From assembly GCA_903930035.1 (NCBI GenBank), contig CAIYXG010000160.1, positions 1 to 7,196 of the forward strand: a stretch of 7,196 bases of DNA, written 5' to 3'. Of the stretch, positions 1 to 6,111 are shown in pieces. Under the pieces are notes generated by a model, which ran no database searches, was not told where the DNA came from, and saw only the letters and a program-made list of their open reading frames with translations. Made by a program: the position numbers and the translations under genes. This stretch comes from an uncultured Actinomycetes bacterium. Its GTDB lineage: Bacteria > Actinomycetota > Acidimicrobiia > Acidimicrobiales > Microtrichaceae. How positions within the stretch are numbered: the first letter of the stretch is position 1; the number at the start of each line of letters is the position of its first letter.

Positions 1-207
1 CGCTTCACGTGGACCCGCCCCGACGGCCGCACCATCCACTCACAACGCGCCACCGACCACACCCACGCCACCCAGACCGCACGCTCCACCCAGTCCGCCC
101 AGTCCGCCCGGGCGACCGCAGCGCAGACCAGCCACGCACCCTCGGCCGCTGGACCCATCGCCCACGCACCCATCGCCAATGCACCACCAGGCCCGGACCG
201 GGAGTAG
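1..207 (+). CDS. C-terminal tail of a probable DUF222/HNH endonuclease-like protein (5' truncated)
   Basis: The open frame enters from the left edge and ends at TAG 205-207, leaving 68 residues. It begins RFTWTRPDGRTIHS, which resembles the segment after the HNH motif near the C-terminus of actinobacterial DUF222/HNH proteins (commonly a Phe-Thr-Trp-Thr then Gly-Arg-Thr pattern). The HNH motif itself would lie upstream and is not visible. The rest is low-complexity, rich in Ala, Thr, Ser, Gln, His and Pro, with internal duplications such as PIAHA-PIANA, and is probably a disordered tail. Codon use includes GCA, CCA, TCA and CAA, which are rarer in the heme genes to the right. DUF222/HNH genes are often multicopy in actinobacteria and their biological role is poorly known. 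The family call rests on one short motif; that it is a real coding tail is more certain than its identity. Confidence 0.5.
   Translation, partial: RFTWTRPDGRTIHSQRATDHTHATQTARSTQSAQSARATAAQTSHAPSAAGPIAHAPIANAPPGPDRE
154..183 (+). repeat. Two tandem 15-bp units in the tail of the left-edge gene
   Basis: Bases 154-168 and 169-183 match at 13 of 15 positions and encode PIAHA and PIANA. A second in-frame duplication of 9 bp (CAGTCCGCC) lies at 91-99 and 100-108. Both keep the reading frame, which is typical of slippage-prone, poorly constrained C-terminal tails. Confidence 0.75.
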
Positions 208-225
208 CGGGAGTAGCGGAGTAGC
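200..225 (+). repeat. Triple tandem repeat of GGGAGTAGC across the stop codon
   Basis: GGGAGTAGC occurs at 200-208 and 209-217, and a shortened GGAGTAGC at 218-225. The first copy contains the TAG stop of the left-edge gene. It is probably replication slippage; no regulatory role is evident. Confidence 0.75.
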
Positions 226-239
226 AGGGGGTGGGAGGA

Positions 240-302
240 GGAGCCGCCGCGGCACCGCCGTCAGGGAGCCGCGCTCAGGCCGCGGACGGTTCTGGCGGCT
301 CC
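240..302. repeat. Inverted repeat between the convergent gene ends
   Basis: GGAGCCGCC (240-248) is the exact reverse complement of GGCGGCTCC (294-302), giving a 9-bp stem around 45 bases. Inside it are two small hairpins: CGGC/GCCG at 250-260 and CCGCG/CGCGG at 269-285. The second spans the stop codon of the minus-strand membrane gene. The left-edge gene and the membrane gene converge here, so this could help end transcription from both sides. There is no T-run on either strand, so it is not a classical intrinsic terminator, and chance pairing in such GC-rich DNA is possible. Confidence 0.35.
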
Positions 303-1063
303 GCGCGCAGCAGGTCGTGGAGCTCTTGCCAGTAGGGCGAGCGTGCCGTCGCGCCCGAGGGGTTGGACACCAGGAACCCGGCGAACAGCACCGTCACGCC
401 CACCGCGAGCCAGAGGCCGAAGTCGACCATCGTGTCGCCCGTCGTGAAGAACGCGCCGCCCGTGCCCAGGATCACGGTGCCGACGGCGATCAGGACGTTG
501 GTGAGGGCGAGACGGCCGGGGGTGATGCCGCCCCGGACCACCGTCTCGGCCTGCGTCCGCCGGAGCCGGAGCAAGGACACGGCGGACCACACGGCTCCGC
601 CGATCAGCACGACCGACGCCACGCCGGAACCCACCGCGGCCATGACCCTCGGGCCGACCCCGAACACCTCTTTGCCGGACGGGATCCCGGGGACGTCGAG
701 CGATGCGCCGATGGGTGCGGTCAGCACGACGCCGGCGCAGAACGCAGCGGTCAGGTTGAGGGCACGGCGCACCCGGTCGCCCCGCCGCTCGCCCCCCAGC
801 AGGTAGACGGTGCCGAGTGCCAGGTAGGGCACGTTCAGGATGGCGCCGAACAGGTAGAAGGAGCGGAACGTGACGGGCCCCCAGCCGATCCCGGCCGCCA
901 GGAAGTAGGCGAGCGACGCCAGCGCGAACATCGCCATGGACACGGTCCAGGCCAGCTCGTGGGCGCGACGGCGGCGGCGGTAGCGCTCCAGGGTCGAGAG
1001 GCAGAAGGCCGTCGACATCAGGGTCGCAACGGCCCCGGCAGCAGCGGCGGCGGACACGCCCAC
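275..1063 (-). CDS. Seven-helix integral membrane protein of unknown function
   Basis: The proposed product is 262 residues from GTG 1063-1061, ending at TGA 277-275. Seven hydrophobic segments are visible at about residues 1-22, 38-60, 68-90, 101-120, 139-164, 185-206 and 213-233. Arginine-rich loops follow helix 1 (about 28-33), helix 3 (about 92-100) and helix 5 (about 166-178). By the positive-inside rule this gives an outside N-terminus and a cytoplasmic C-terminus, and the alternation is fully consistent. The longest outer loop is about 121-138. The C-terminal tail holds SPYWQELHDLLRAEPPEP. No catalytic, transport or heme-ligand motif is recognised. The gene is divergent from rex with about 100 bp between the starts. 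The start is uncertain: GTG 1057, ATG 1018 and TTG 1093 are in-frame alternatives, and the nearest GGAGGG (minus strand, 1087-1082) lies 18 nt from GTG 1063. The reading frame is open further upstream, but that part is non-hydrophobic and antisense to rex. Confidence 0.75.
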   Translation of the reverse strand: MGVSAAAAAGAVATLMSTAFCLSTLERYRRRRRAHELAWTVSMAMFALASLAYFLAAGIGWGPVTFRSFYLFGAILNVPYLALGTVYLLGGERRGDRVRRALNLTAAFCAGVVLTAPIGASLDVPGIPSGKEVFGVGPRVMAAVGSGVASVVLIGGAVWSAVSLLRLRRTQAETVVRGGITPGRLALTNVLIAVGTVILGTGGAFFTTGDTMVDFGLWLAVGVTVLFAGFLVSNPSGATARSPYWQELHDLLRAEPPEPSAA

Positions 1064-1126
1064 AGCATGGTCGGGTCGAGGCCCTCCGGCCAATGCGCGC
1101 CGGGTCCTGGCGTCGCCCTCCCGACT

Positions 1127-1146
1127 TTGTGAACTCGTGAACGTTC
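1127..1146 (+). promoter_or_regulatory. Possible Rex operator half-site overlapping the rex -35
   Basis: Rex operators have the form TTGTGAA-N6-TTCACAA. Bases 1127-1134 read TTGTGAAC, a perfect left half. The right half is degenerate: 1140-1146 reads AACGTTC instead of TTCACAA. The position over the -35 and in the divergent gap is where an autoregulatory Rex site would sit, and Rex autoregulation is known in Streptomyces. The imperfect second half keeps confidence low. Confidence 0.35.
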
Positions 1147-1156
1147 CCGGTACCGT
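1127..1156 (+). promoter_or_regulatory. Probable rex promoter, giving a leaderless mRNA
   Basis: TTGTGA at 1127-1132 resembles a -35 box. TACCGT at 1151-1156 fits the actinobacterial TANNNT -10, and the spacing is 18 bp. Seven bases after the -10 comes GTG 1164, so transcription would start at or just before the start codon. This fits the absence of a Shine-Dalgarno sequence before rex and helps decide its start. The elements are read by eye and the -35 match is partial. Confidence 0.45.
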
Positions 1157-1165
1157 CCGGGACGT
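1141..1165. repeat. Inverted repeat enclosing the rex -10 box
   Basis: ACGTTCCCGG (1141-1150) pairs with CCGGGACGT (1157-1165) apart from one bulged T. The six bases between the arms are exactly the proposed -10 TACCGT. If transcription starts near 1163, the symmetry would act at DNA level as an operator rather than as an RNA hairpin. No regulator is assigned. Confidence 0.45.
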
Positions 1166-1847
1166 GGCAGAGCAGCGTCGTCGGAACATTCCTGACGCCA
1201 CCGTGGCGCGGCTGCCCGTGTACCACCGCTGCCTGCTCGACCTGCAGGCCGAGGGCCGCGACACGGTGTCGTCCGAGCAGCTCGCCGAGGCCGCCGGGGT
1301 CAATGCCGCCAAGGTGCGCAAGGACCTCTCCTACTTCGGGTCCTACGGTACCCGCGGCGTGGGGTACGAGGTCGACCGGCTGCTGGTGGAGGTCCGCCGG
1401 GAGCTGGGCCTGACCCACGACTGGCCGTGCGTCATCGTCGGCGCCGGCAACCTGGGCTCGGCCCTCGCCAAGTTCGCCGGCTTCCGGGAGCGTGGCTTCA
1501 CCATCGTGGGCATCGTCGACGTCGCCGACGGCACGGTGGGCCGCAAGCTCGGCGGTCTCGTCGTCCGGCACGAGTCCGACCTGCCGCAGCTCGTCGCGGA
1601 GCACGACGTCGCGATCGGCGTCGTCGCCACACCGCCCGCCGCCGCCCAGGGTGCTGCCGACACGCTCGTGGCGGCGGGCGTGACCTCGATCCTGAACTTC
1701 GCGCCGATCGTGCTCGACGTCCCCGCCCACGTGATGGTCCGACAGGTCGACCTGGCCGTCGAGCTCCAGATCTTGGCGTTCCACGAGGAGCGTCGGGCGG
1801 CCACCCCGGCCCGCCGCACCCCGGCCCGCCGCCGCGTCCCGTCGTGA
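1164..1847 (+). CDS. rex: Redox-sensing transcriptional repressor Rex
   Basis: Rex is a cytoplasmic homodimeric repressor that senses the NADH/NAD+ ratio: NADH binding releases it from DNA. From GTG 1164 the product is 227 residues, the usual length. The N-terminal winged helix (about 1-75) shows IPDATVARLPVYHR, then SSEQLAEAAGVN and RKDLSYFGSYGTRGVGY, all characteristic of Rex. The Rossmann domain carries VIVGAGNLGSAL at about 90-101, an acidic residue after the second strand (IVDVADG), and TSILNFAPIVLDVP. The C-terminal domain-swapped helix VDLAVELQILAFHEE is at about 195-209, followed by a basic tail. GTG 1137 is an alternative start adding nine residues, but the -10 at 1151-1156 would then lie inside the gene. 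It heads the heme cluster and overlaps the next gene by 4 nt (GTGA), so it is probably cotranscribed with it. The identification is secure; the exact start is less so. Confidence 0.95.
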   Translation: MAEQRRRNIPDATVARLPVYHRCLLDLQAEGRDTVSSEQLAEAAGVNAAKVRKDLSYFGSYGTRGVGYEVDRLLVEVRRELGLTHDWPCVIVGAGNLGSALAKFAGFRERGFTIVGIVDVADGTVGRKLGGLVVRHESDLPQLVAEHDVAIGVVATPPAAAQGAADTLVAAGVTSILNFAPIVLDVPAHVMVRQVDLAVELQILAFHEERRAATPARRTPARRRVPS

Positions 1848-2497
1848 GCCTGGTCCTCTCCTGGGACCTGTCGGGCCGGACCTGCGTGGTCGTGGGAGGC
1901 GGTCCCGTCGGTACCCGGCGTGCCCGTGACCTGGTGGCGGCCGGCGCCCGCGTCACGGTCGTCGCCCCCGAGGTCGGCGAGACCCTGGCGGCACTGGCCG
2001 GGTCCGGGGACCTCGACCTGGAGCAGGTCCCTGCCACCCCCGAGCTCCTGGACCGGGTGCTGGCAGGCGCTGCGCTCGTCGTGGCCGCGACCGACGACCC
2101 CCAGGTCAACCAGCTGGTGTCGGAGGTGGCCCGGCAGCACGGCGTCCTGGTCAACCGGGCCGACGACGCACCGGCCGGGGACGTGACATGGACCACAGCC
2201 GTCCACCGCGGACCGGTCCGCGTGTCGGTGTCCACCGCGGGCCAGGCACCAGCAGTGGCACGGTTCGTGGCCCAGCAGCTCGACGACCACCTGGACGGCG
2301 TGCTGGGGCTCGACGAGGACCAGCTGGCCGCCCTGGTGACCGTCGTCGCCGAGGTGCGTCGTAGTCTGCGGGACGACGGGCGCAGCCCCGCCCCGGTCGA
2401 TTGGCGGTCGGAGCAGGCGGCGACCATCCTTGAGGCCGTCCGTTCGGGTCGGGCGGCAGAAGCGAAGGAGCGCCTGCAGGCGTGGCAGTCGTCGTAG
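1844..2497 (+). CDS. Precorrin-2 dehydrogenase / siroheme synthase N-domain protein
   Basis: This protein oxidises precorrin-2 to sirohydrochlorin with NAD+ on the siroheme branch. Some relatives (Met8p, the CysG N-domain) also insert iron. The 217-residue product matches stand-alone members of the family. It opens with a Rossmann fold: CVVVGGGPVGTRRA at about 14-27 is the GGGxVAxRK-type NAD motif, and LVVAATDDPQVNQLV follows at about 78-92. VNRADD (103-108) corresponds to the VNxxDD segment that carries the aspartate implicated in catalysis. HRGPVRVSVSTAGQAPAVAR (121-140) matches the dimerisation region. In many homologs a Cys-Asp-Phe motif follows VNxxDD; here the local sequence is AGDVTW. 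The GTG start overlaps the rex stop as GTGA, with no Shine-Dalgarno, implying translational coupling. The last 16 nt overlap hemA. Whether it also chelates iron cannot be read from the sequence, so no symbol (sirC, met8, cysG) is chosen. Confidence 0.88.
   Translation: MSLVLSWDLSGRTCVVVGGGPVGTRRARDLVAAGARVTVVAPEVGETLAALAGSGDLDLEQVPATPELLDRVLAGAALVVAATDDPQVNQLVSEVARQHGVLVNRADDAPAGDVTWTTAVHRGPVRVSVSTAGQAPAVARFVAQQLDDHLDGVLGLDEDQLAALVTVVAEVRRSLRDDGRSPAPVDWRSEQAATILEAVRSGRAAEAKERLQAWQSS
2464..2470 (+). promoter_or_regulatory. Ribosome binding site of hemA inside the upstream gene
   Basis: GAAGGAG lies 11 nt before GTG 2482, within the last codons of the precorrin-2 dehydrogenase gene. It is the clearest Shine-Dalgarno sequence in the cluster and supports the overlapping hemA start. 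Confidence 0.6.
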
Positions 2498-3762
2498 TCG
2501 GAGCGAACCACCGGACCGCACCCCTCGAGCTCCTCGAGCGGATGGCTGTCGACGCGGACCGCATGCCGAAGCTCCTGCACGGCCTCGACGCCGGCGAGCA
2601 CTCGTCCGAGGTGGCGGTGCTGGCGACCTGCAACCGCACCGAGGTGTACCTGATCGCCGAGCGGTTCCACGGCACCTACGACGAGGTCCGGGACTTCTTC
2701 GCCGACCTCACCTACCTGCCGCCGGAGCACTTCGCCGACAACCTCTACGTCCACTACGACGAGGCGGCCGTGCGCCACCTGTTCGAGGTCGTCGCCGGTC
2801 TGGACTCCGCCGTGCCGGGCGAGCACGAGATCCACGGCCAGGTCCGTCAGGCCTGGGAGCTGGCGATGTCCGAGGGCACGGCCCGCCGCGGCCTCAACCT
2901 GCTGTTCCGCCACGCGGTCGAGGTCGGCAAGCGGGCACGGTCCGAGACGCGGATCGGCCAGGGCATCACGTCGGTCTCGCAGGCCGCCGTGCTGCTGGCC
3001 GCCCAGCGGCTGGAGTCCCTCCAGGGCCGCACGGTCATGGTCGTCGGTGCCGGCTCGGTGGGCCGGGCCGTGGCCTCCTTCCTGTCCGACGCCGGGGTGG
3101 GCACCCTGGTGGTCGCCAACCGCTCGCTCGCCGCCGCCGAGTCGCTCGTCGAGCAGACCCGGCTCCGGGCCCCGGAGACGCAGGCCCGTGCCGTCGGCCT
3201 CGACGCGCTGGCCGACGAGCTCGTGACCTGCGACGTCGTCATCTCGGCCACCGACTCGCCCGACCCGGTGATCGACGTCCACACCGTGGCCTCGACGCTG
3301 GAGCGTCGGACCAGCCCGCTGCTCGTGGTGGACGTCGCCATGCCGCGCGACATCGACCCCCGGGTGGCGCTGCTCGACGGCGTCGACGTGCTCGACATGG
3401 GCGACGTGGCCGCGTTCACCGAGGCCTCCAAGGCGGAGCGTGCCCGGGAGGTCGTGGCGGTGCAGGCCATCGTCGACGAGGAGATCCTCCGGTTCGAGGC
3501 CGCGGCGTCCGCCCGTGAGGTCGCCCCCGTGATCGGTTCCCTGCACGACCATGCCGAGCAGGTCCGGGCCGCCGAGCTGGACCGGTTCGCCAGCCGGCTG
3601 GCCGGTCTGGACCCCGCCGACCGCGAGGTCGTCGAGGCGCTGACCCGCGGCCTGGTCGCCAAGCTGCTGCACGGCCCGTCGGTCCGGCTCAAGGACGCCG
3701 CCGGCACGGCCCAGGGTGACCGGCTGGCGGACTCCATCCGCGACCTGTTCGACCTGCCCTAG
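2482..3762 (+). CDS. hemA: Glutamyl-tRNA reductase
   Basis: This enzyme reduces glutamyl-tRNA(Glu) to glutamate-1-semialdehyde with NADPH, the committed step of the C5 route to 5-aminolevulinate. The 426 residues match the family length. The start is fixed by VVVVGANHRTAPLELLER (3-20), the usual N-terminus, with a good ribosome site ahead. LATCNRTEVYL holds the catalytic cysteine at residue 50. VPGEHEIHGQVRQAW (111-125) is the conserved Gly-Gln segment, and VGKRARSETRIGQG (148-161) follows. The NADPH domain has VVGAGSVGRAVA at about 187-198 and VANRSLAAAE at 211-220. VVDVAMPRDIDP (282-293) and the helical dimerisation domain complete it. No Cys-Pro heme regulatory motif is seen. Because this step is rate-limiting, its place soon after rex makes redox control of heme supply plausible. 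The stop TAG is followed after nine bases by hemC in the same frame. Confidence 0.97.
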   Translation: MAVVVVGANHRTAPLELLERMAVDADRMPKLLHGLDAGEHSSEVAVLATCNRTEVYLIAERFHGTYDEVRDFFADLTYLPPEHFADNLYVHYDEAAVRHLFEVVAGLDSAVPGEHEIHGQVRQAWELAMSEGTARRGLNLLFRHAVEVGKRARSETRIGQGITSVSQAAVLLAAQRLESLQGRTVMVVGAGSVGRAVASFLSDAGVGTLVVANRSLAAAESLVEQTRLRAPETQARAVGLDALADELVTCDVVISATDSPDPVIDVHTVASTLERRTSPLLVVDVAMPRDIDPRVALLDGVDVLDMGDVAAFTEASKAERAREVVAVQAIVDEEILRFEAAASAREVAPVIGSLHDHAEQVRAAELDRFASRLAGLDPADREVVEALTRGLVAKLLHGPSVRLKDAAGTAQGDRLADSIRDLFDLP

Positions 3763-3771
3763 GCGCCCGCC

Positions 3772-4656
3772 GTGTCCCTCCGGCTGGCCACGCGCGAGTC
3801 CCCGCTGGCCCGCTGGCAGGCGGAGCACACCGCCTCGCTGCTGCGGGCCGCGCACCCTGGCCTGGACGTCGAGCTGGTGCCCATGACGACCGAGGGCGAC
3901 CGCCGCACCGACGTGCCGCTCTCGGAGATCGGCGGCAAGGGCGTCTTCGTCAAGGAAGTCTCGGCCGCCGTGCTCGAGGGGCGCGCCGACGTGGCCGTGC
4001 ACTCGGCCAAGGACCTGCCGGCACTGACCGCCGACGGGCTCGTGCTCGCCGCGGTGCCGGCCCGGGGCGACGCGCGCGACGCACTCGTGGGCTGCCGGCT
4101 GCAGGACCTGCCGACCGACGGCGTCGTCGCCACGGGCTCGGCCCGCCGGCGCGCCCAGCTCGCCCGCCTGCGTCCGGACCTGCAGTTCCAGGACCTGCGC
4201 GGCAACATGGCCACCCGGCTGGCCCGGGCCGACGAGGTGGACGCCGTCGTGGTCGCCGCCGTCGCGCTCGAGCGCCTCGGCCTGGCCGACCACCTCACCG
4301 ACGTCCTCCCCGTGGGCCTCATGGTCCCGCAGGTGGGCCAGGGTGCGCTGGCGCTCGAGTGCCGGTCGGACGACGCACCCGTCCGGGACCTGCTCGCCGC
4401 GCTGGAGGACCCCGCCGACCGCCGCCGCGTGGACGCCGAGCGGGCGTTCCTGGCCGAGCTCGGCGGTGACTGCACGCTGCCGGCCGGTGCCCACGCGCTC
4501 CCTGGCGACGACGACGCCCTCGTCCTGCGCGCCGTGCTGTCCGACGGCCACGGCCGCACCGAGCAGCACCTGTCGTCGGGCCACGACGCCGACGCGCTCG
4601 GCCGCGGGGCGGCCCGTGAGCTGCGCCGGCTCCTGGACCTGGAGCCCGGCGCATGA
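3772..4656 (+). CDS. hemC: Hydroxymethylbilane synthase (porphobilinogen deaminase)
   Basis: It polymerises four porphobilinogens into linear hydroxymethylbilane on a covalently held dipyrromethane cofactor. The 294-residue product starts directly at RLATRESPLARWQAEH (4-19), the family N-terminus; the only stop in frame just upstream is the hemA TAG, so GTG 3772 is the natural start. Visible motifs are EIGGKGVFVKE (52-62), VAVHSAKDLP (75-84) with catalytic Asp81, GSARRRAQL (122-130), QDLRGNMATRL (140-150) and PQVGQGALALE (186-196). The cofactor-attachment cysteine is Cys234 in GGDCTLPAGAHA. The gene lacks a recognisable Shine-Dalgarno and begins 9 nt after hemA, so it is probably translated by reinitiation of ribosomes ending hemA. 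It overlaps the next gene by 4 nt (ATGA). Confidence 0.97.
   Translation: MSLRLATRESPLARWQAEHTASLLRAAHPGLDVELVPMTTEGDRRTDVPLSEIGGKGVFVKEVSAAVLEGRADVAVHSAKDLPALTADGLVLAAVPARGDARDALVGCRLQDLPTDGVVATGSARRRAQLARLRPDLQFQDLRGNMATRLARADEVDAVVVAAVALERLGLADHLTDVLPVGLMVPQVGQGALALECRSDDAPVRDLLAALEDPADRRRVDAERAFLAELGGDCTLPAGAHALPGDDDALVLRAVLSDGHGRTEQHLSSGHDADALGRGAARELRRLLDLEPGA
4641..4644 (+). promoter_or_regulatory. Ribosome binding site of the cobA-hemD gene
   Basis: GGAG lies 8 nt before ATG 4653, inside the end of hemC, and supports the ATGA-overlap start. Confidence 0.45.
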
Positions 4657-6104
4657 CCGTCTACCTGGTGGGCGCCGGGCCGGGCGACCCCGGCCTGCTG
4701 ACCGTGCGGGCCGCCGAGCTGCTGGCCACCGCGGAGGTCGTCGTGCACGACCGGCTGACCCCCGCCGAGCTGCGCGGGCTGGCCCCTGCGGACGCCGAGC
4801 TGGTCGACGTCGGCAAGCACCCCGGCGGCCCGGCCGACGCCCAGACCCGGATCAACGAGCTGCTCGTCGACCTGGGCCGGAGCGGCCGCCGTGTGGTCCG
4901 GCTCAAGGGCGGGGACCCGTTCGTGTTCGCCCGGGGTGCCGAGGAGGCCCTCGCGCTGTCCCGGGCCGGGATCGACTTCGAGGTGGTGCCCGGGGTGACC
5001 TCGGCCGTGGCCGCGCCCAGCTCGGCGGGCATCCCGGTGACGCTGCGCGGCCACTCGGCCTGGGTGACGGTCGTGACCGGCCACGAGGACCCGGCCAAGG
5101 GCGAGCCCGAGGTGGACTGGGAGGCCATGGGCGCGCTGGGCGGCACGCTGGTGGTGCTCATGGGGGTGCGGCGCTGGCCCGAGATCGCCGCCCGGCTGGT
5201 GGCCGGGGGGCGCGACCCGTCCACGCCGGCCGCCGCCGTGCGCTGGGGGAGCCGGCCCGAGCAGCAGACCGTGCGGGGCACGCTCGGCTCGCTGGACCTG
5301 TCGGACCTGGGCCCGCCGGCCACGGTGGTCGTGGGCGAGGTGGCGGCGGTCGACCTGAACTGGTTCGAGGCCCGGCCGCTCTTCGGGCGGACGGTGGTGG
5401 TGACCCGCACCGCCGAGCAGGCCGGCGAGCTCTCGACCCGGCTGCGCCGACTCGGTGCCCAGGTGCGGGAGGTCCCGACGATCTCGGTGGAGGACCCGGC
5501 CGACGGGGGCGCGGCGCTCCGCGGGGCCGTCGCCGCCGTGCGCGACTACGAGTGGGTCGTCCTGACCTCGCCCAACGGGGCACGGCGGTTCTGTGCCGGG
5601 CTGCGCGACGGCCGCGACCTGGCCGGGGTGCGGCTCGCCGCCATCGGCCCCGGCACCGCCGACGTGCTGGCCCAGCACCATCTGGTGTGCGACCTGGTCC
5701 CCGAGCGGTTCGTGGCCGAGGGCCTGCTCGAGGTGTTCCCGGCGCCGTCGGGGAGCCGTCGGGTGCTGCTGGCCCGGGCCGAGGTGGCCCGCGACGTCCT
5801 GCCCGACGGGCTGGCGGCGGCGGGCTGGGAGGTCGACGTGGTCGCCGCGTACCGCACGCGGCCCGCCGTGGTGGACCCGTCGACCGCCGCAGAGGTCGCC
5901 GCGGCCGACGCCATCACGTTCACGTCCTCGTCGACCGTGACCAACTACGTCGCGACGGGCGCACCGCTGCCGCCGGTGGTCGCCGCGATCGGCCCGGTCA
6001 CGGCGGCCACGGCCCGCGAGGCCGGCCTGACGGTCACGGTCGAGGCGGCCACCCACACGCTCGACGGCCTGGTCGACGCGCTCGTCGCACACTTCTCGGC
6101 ATGA
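4653..6104 (+). CDS. Fused uroporphyrinogen-III C-methyltransferase / uroporphyrinogen-III synthase
   Basis: A 483-residue two-domain protein (CobA-HemD). The N-terminal half (about 1-240) is SAM-dependent uroporphyrinogen III methyltransferase, which makes precorrin-2. It shows YLVGAGPGDPGLLT (4-17), VRLKGGDPFVFARG (82-95), VPGVTSAVAAPSSAGIPVT (112-130), the VLMGV segment (168-172) and a C-terminal VVVGEVA. The C-terminal half (about 243-483) is uroporphyrinogen III synthase, which cyclises hydroxymethylbilane with inversion of ring D. It starts FGRTVVVTRTAEQAGEL and shows WVVLTSPNGARRF (301-313), LAAIGPGTADVL (328-339), ITFTSSSTVTNY (421-432) and AAIGPVTAATAREAG (444-458). The fusion is common in actinobacteria, where it sits between hemC and hemB. 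It combines the trunk enzyme and the first siroheme/cobalamin branch enzyme in one chain. The N-terminal SAM motifs and both HemD halves look intact. The start overlaps the hemC stop (ATGA). Confidence 0.95.
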   Translation: MTVYLVGAGPGDPGLLTVRAAELLATAEVVVHDRLTPAELRGLAPADAELVDVGKHPGGPADAQTRINELLVDLGRSGRRVVRLKGGDPFVFARGAEEALALSRAGIDFEVVPGVTSAVAAPSSAGIPVTLRGHSAWVTVVTGHEDPAKGEPEVDWEAMGALGGTLVVLMGVRRWPEIAARLVAGGRDPSTPAAAVRWGSRPEQQTVRGTLGSLDLSDLGPPATVVVGEVAAVDLNWFEARPLFGRTVVVTRTAEQAGELSTRLRRLGAQVREVPTISVEDPADGGAALRGAVAAVRDYEWVVLTSPNGARRFCAGLRDGRDLAGVRLAAIGPGTADVLAQHHLVCDLVPERFVAEGLLEVFPAPSGSRRVLLARAEVARDVLPDGLAAAGWEVDVVAAYRTRPAVVDPSTAAEVAAADAITFTSSSTVTNYVATGAPLPPVVAAIGPVTAATAREAGLTVTVEAATHTLDGLVDALVAHFSA

Positions 6105-6111
6105 GGCGGCC

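Noticed and set aside
179..1132. A plus-strand frame opposite the membrane protein gene
   Set aside because: The product is hydrophilic and compositionally biased, while the minus strand encodes seven well-spaced hydrophobic helices with consistent topology.
1137..1163. An earlier GTG start for rex at 1137
   Set aside because: It would place the proposed -10 inside the gene, has no Shine-Dalgarno, and adds nine residues not typical of the family. Kept only as an alternative.
1064..1321. Upstream extension of the membrane protein toward 1321
   Set aside because: The extra 86 residues are polar, overlap rex antisense and would cover the rex promoter; hydrophobic structure begins only at about 1063.
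1498..4584. A 1028-codon open frame on the minus strand
   Set aside because: It lies antisense to rex, the siroheme gene, hemA and hemC, all of which have clear family motifs. The product is low-complexity and has no recognisable domain; such frames are common in GC-rich DNA.
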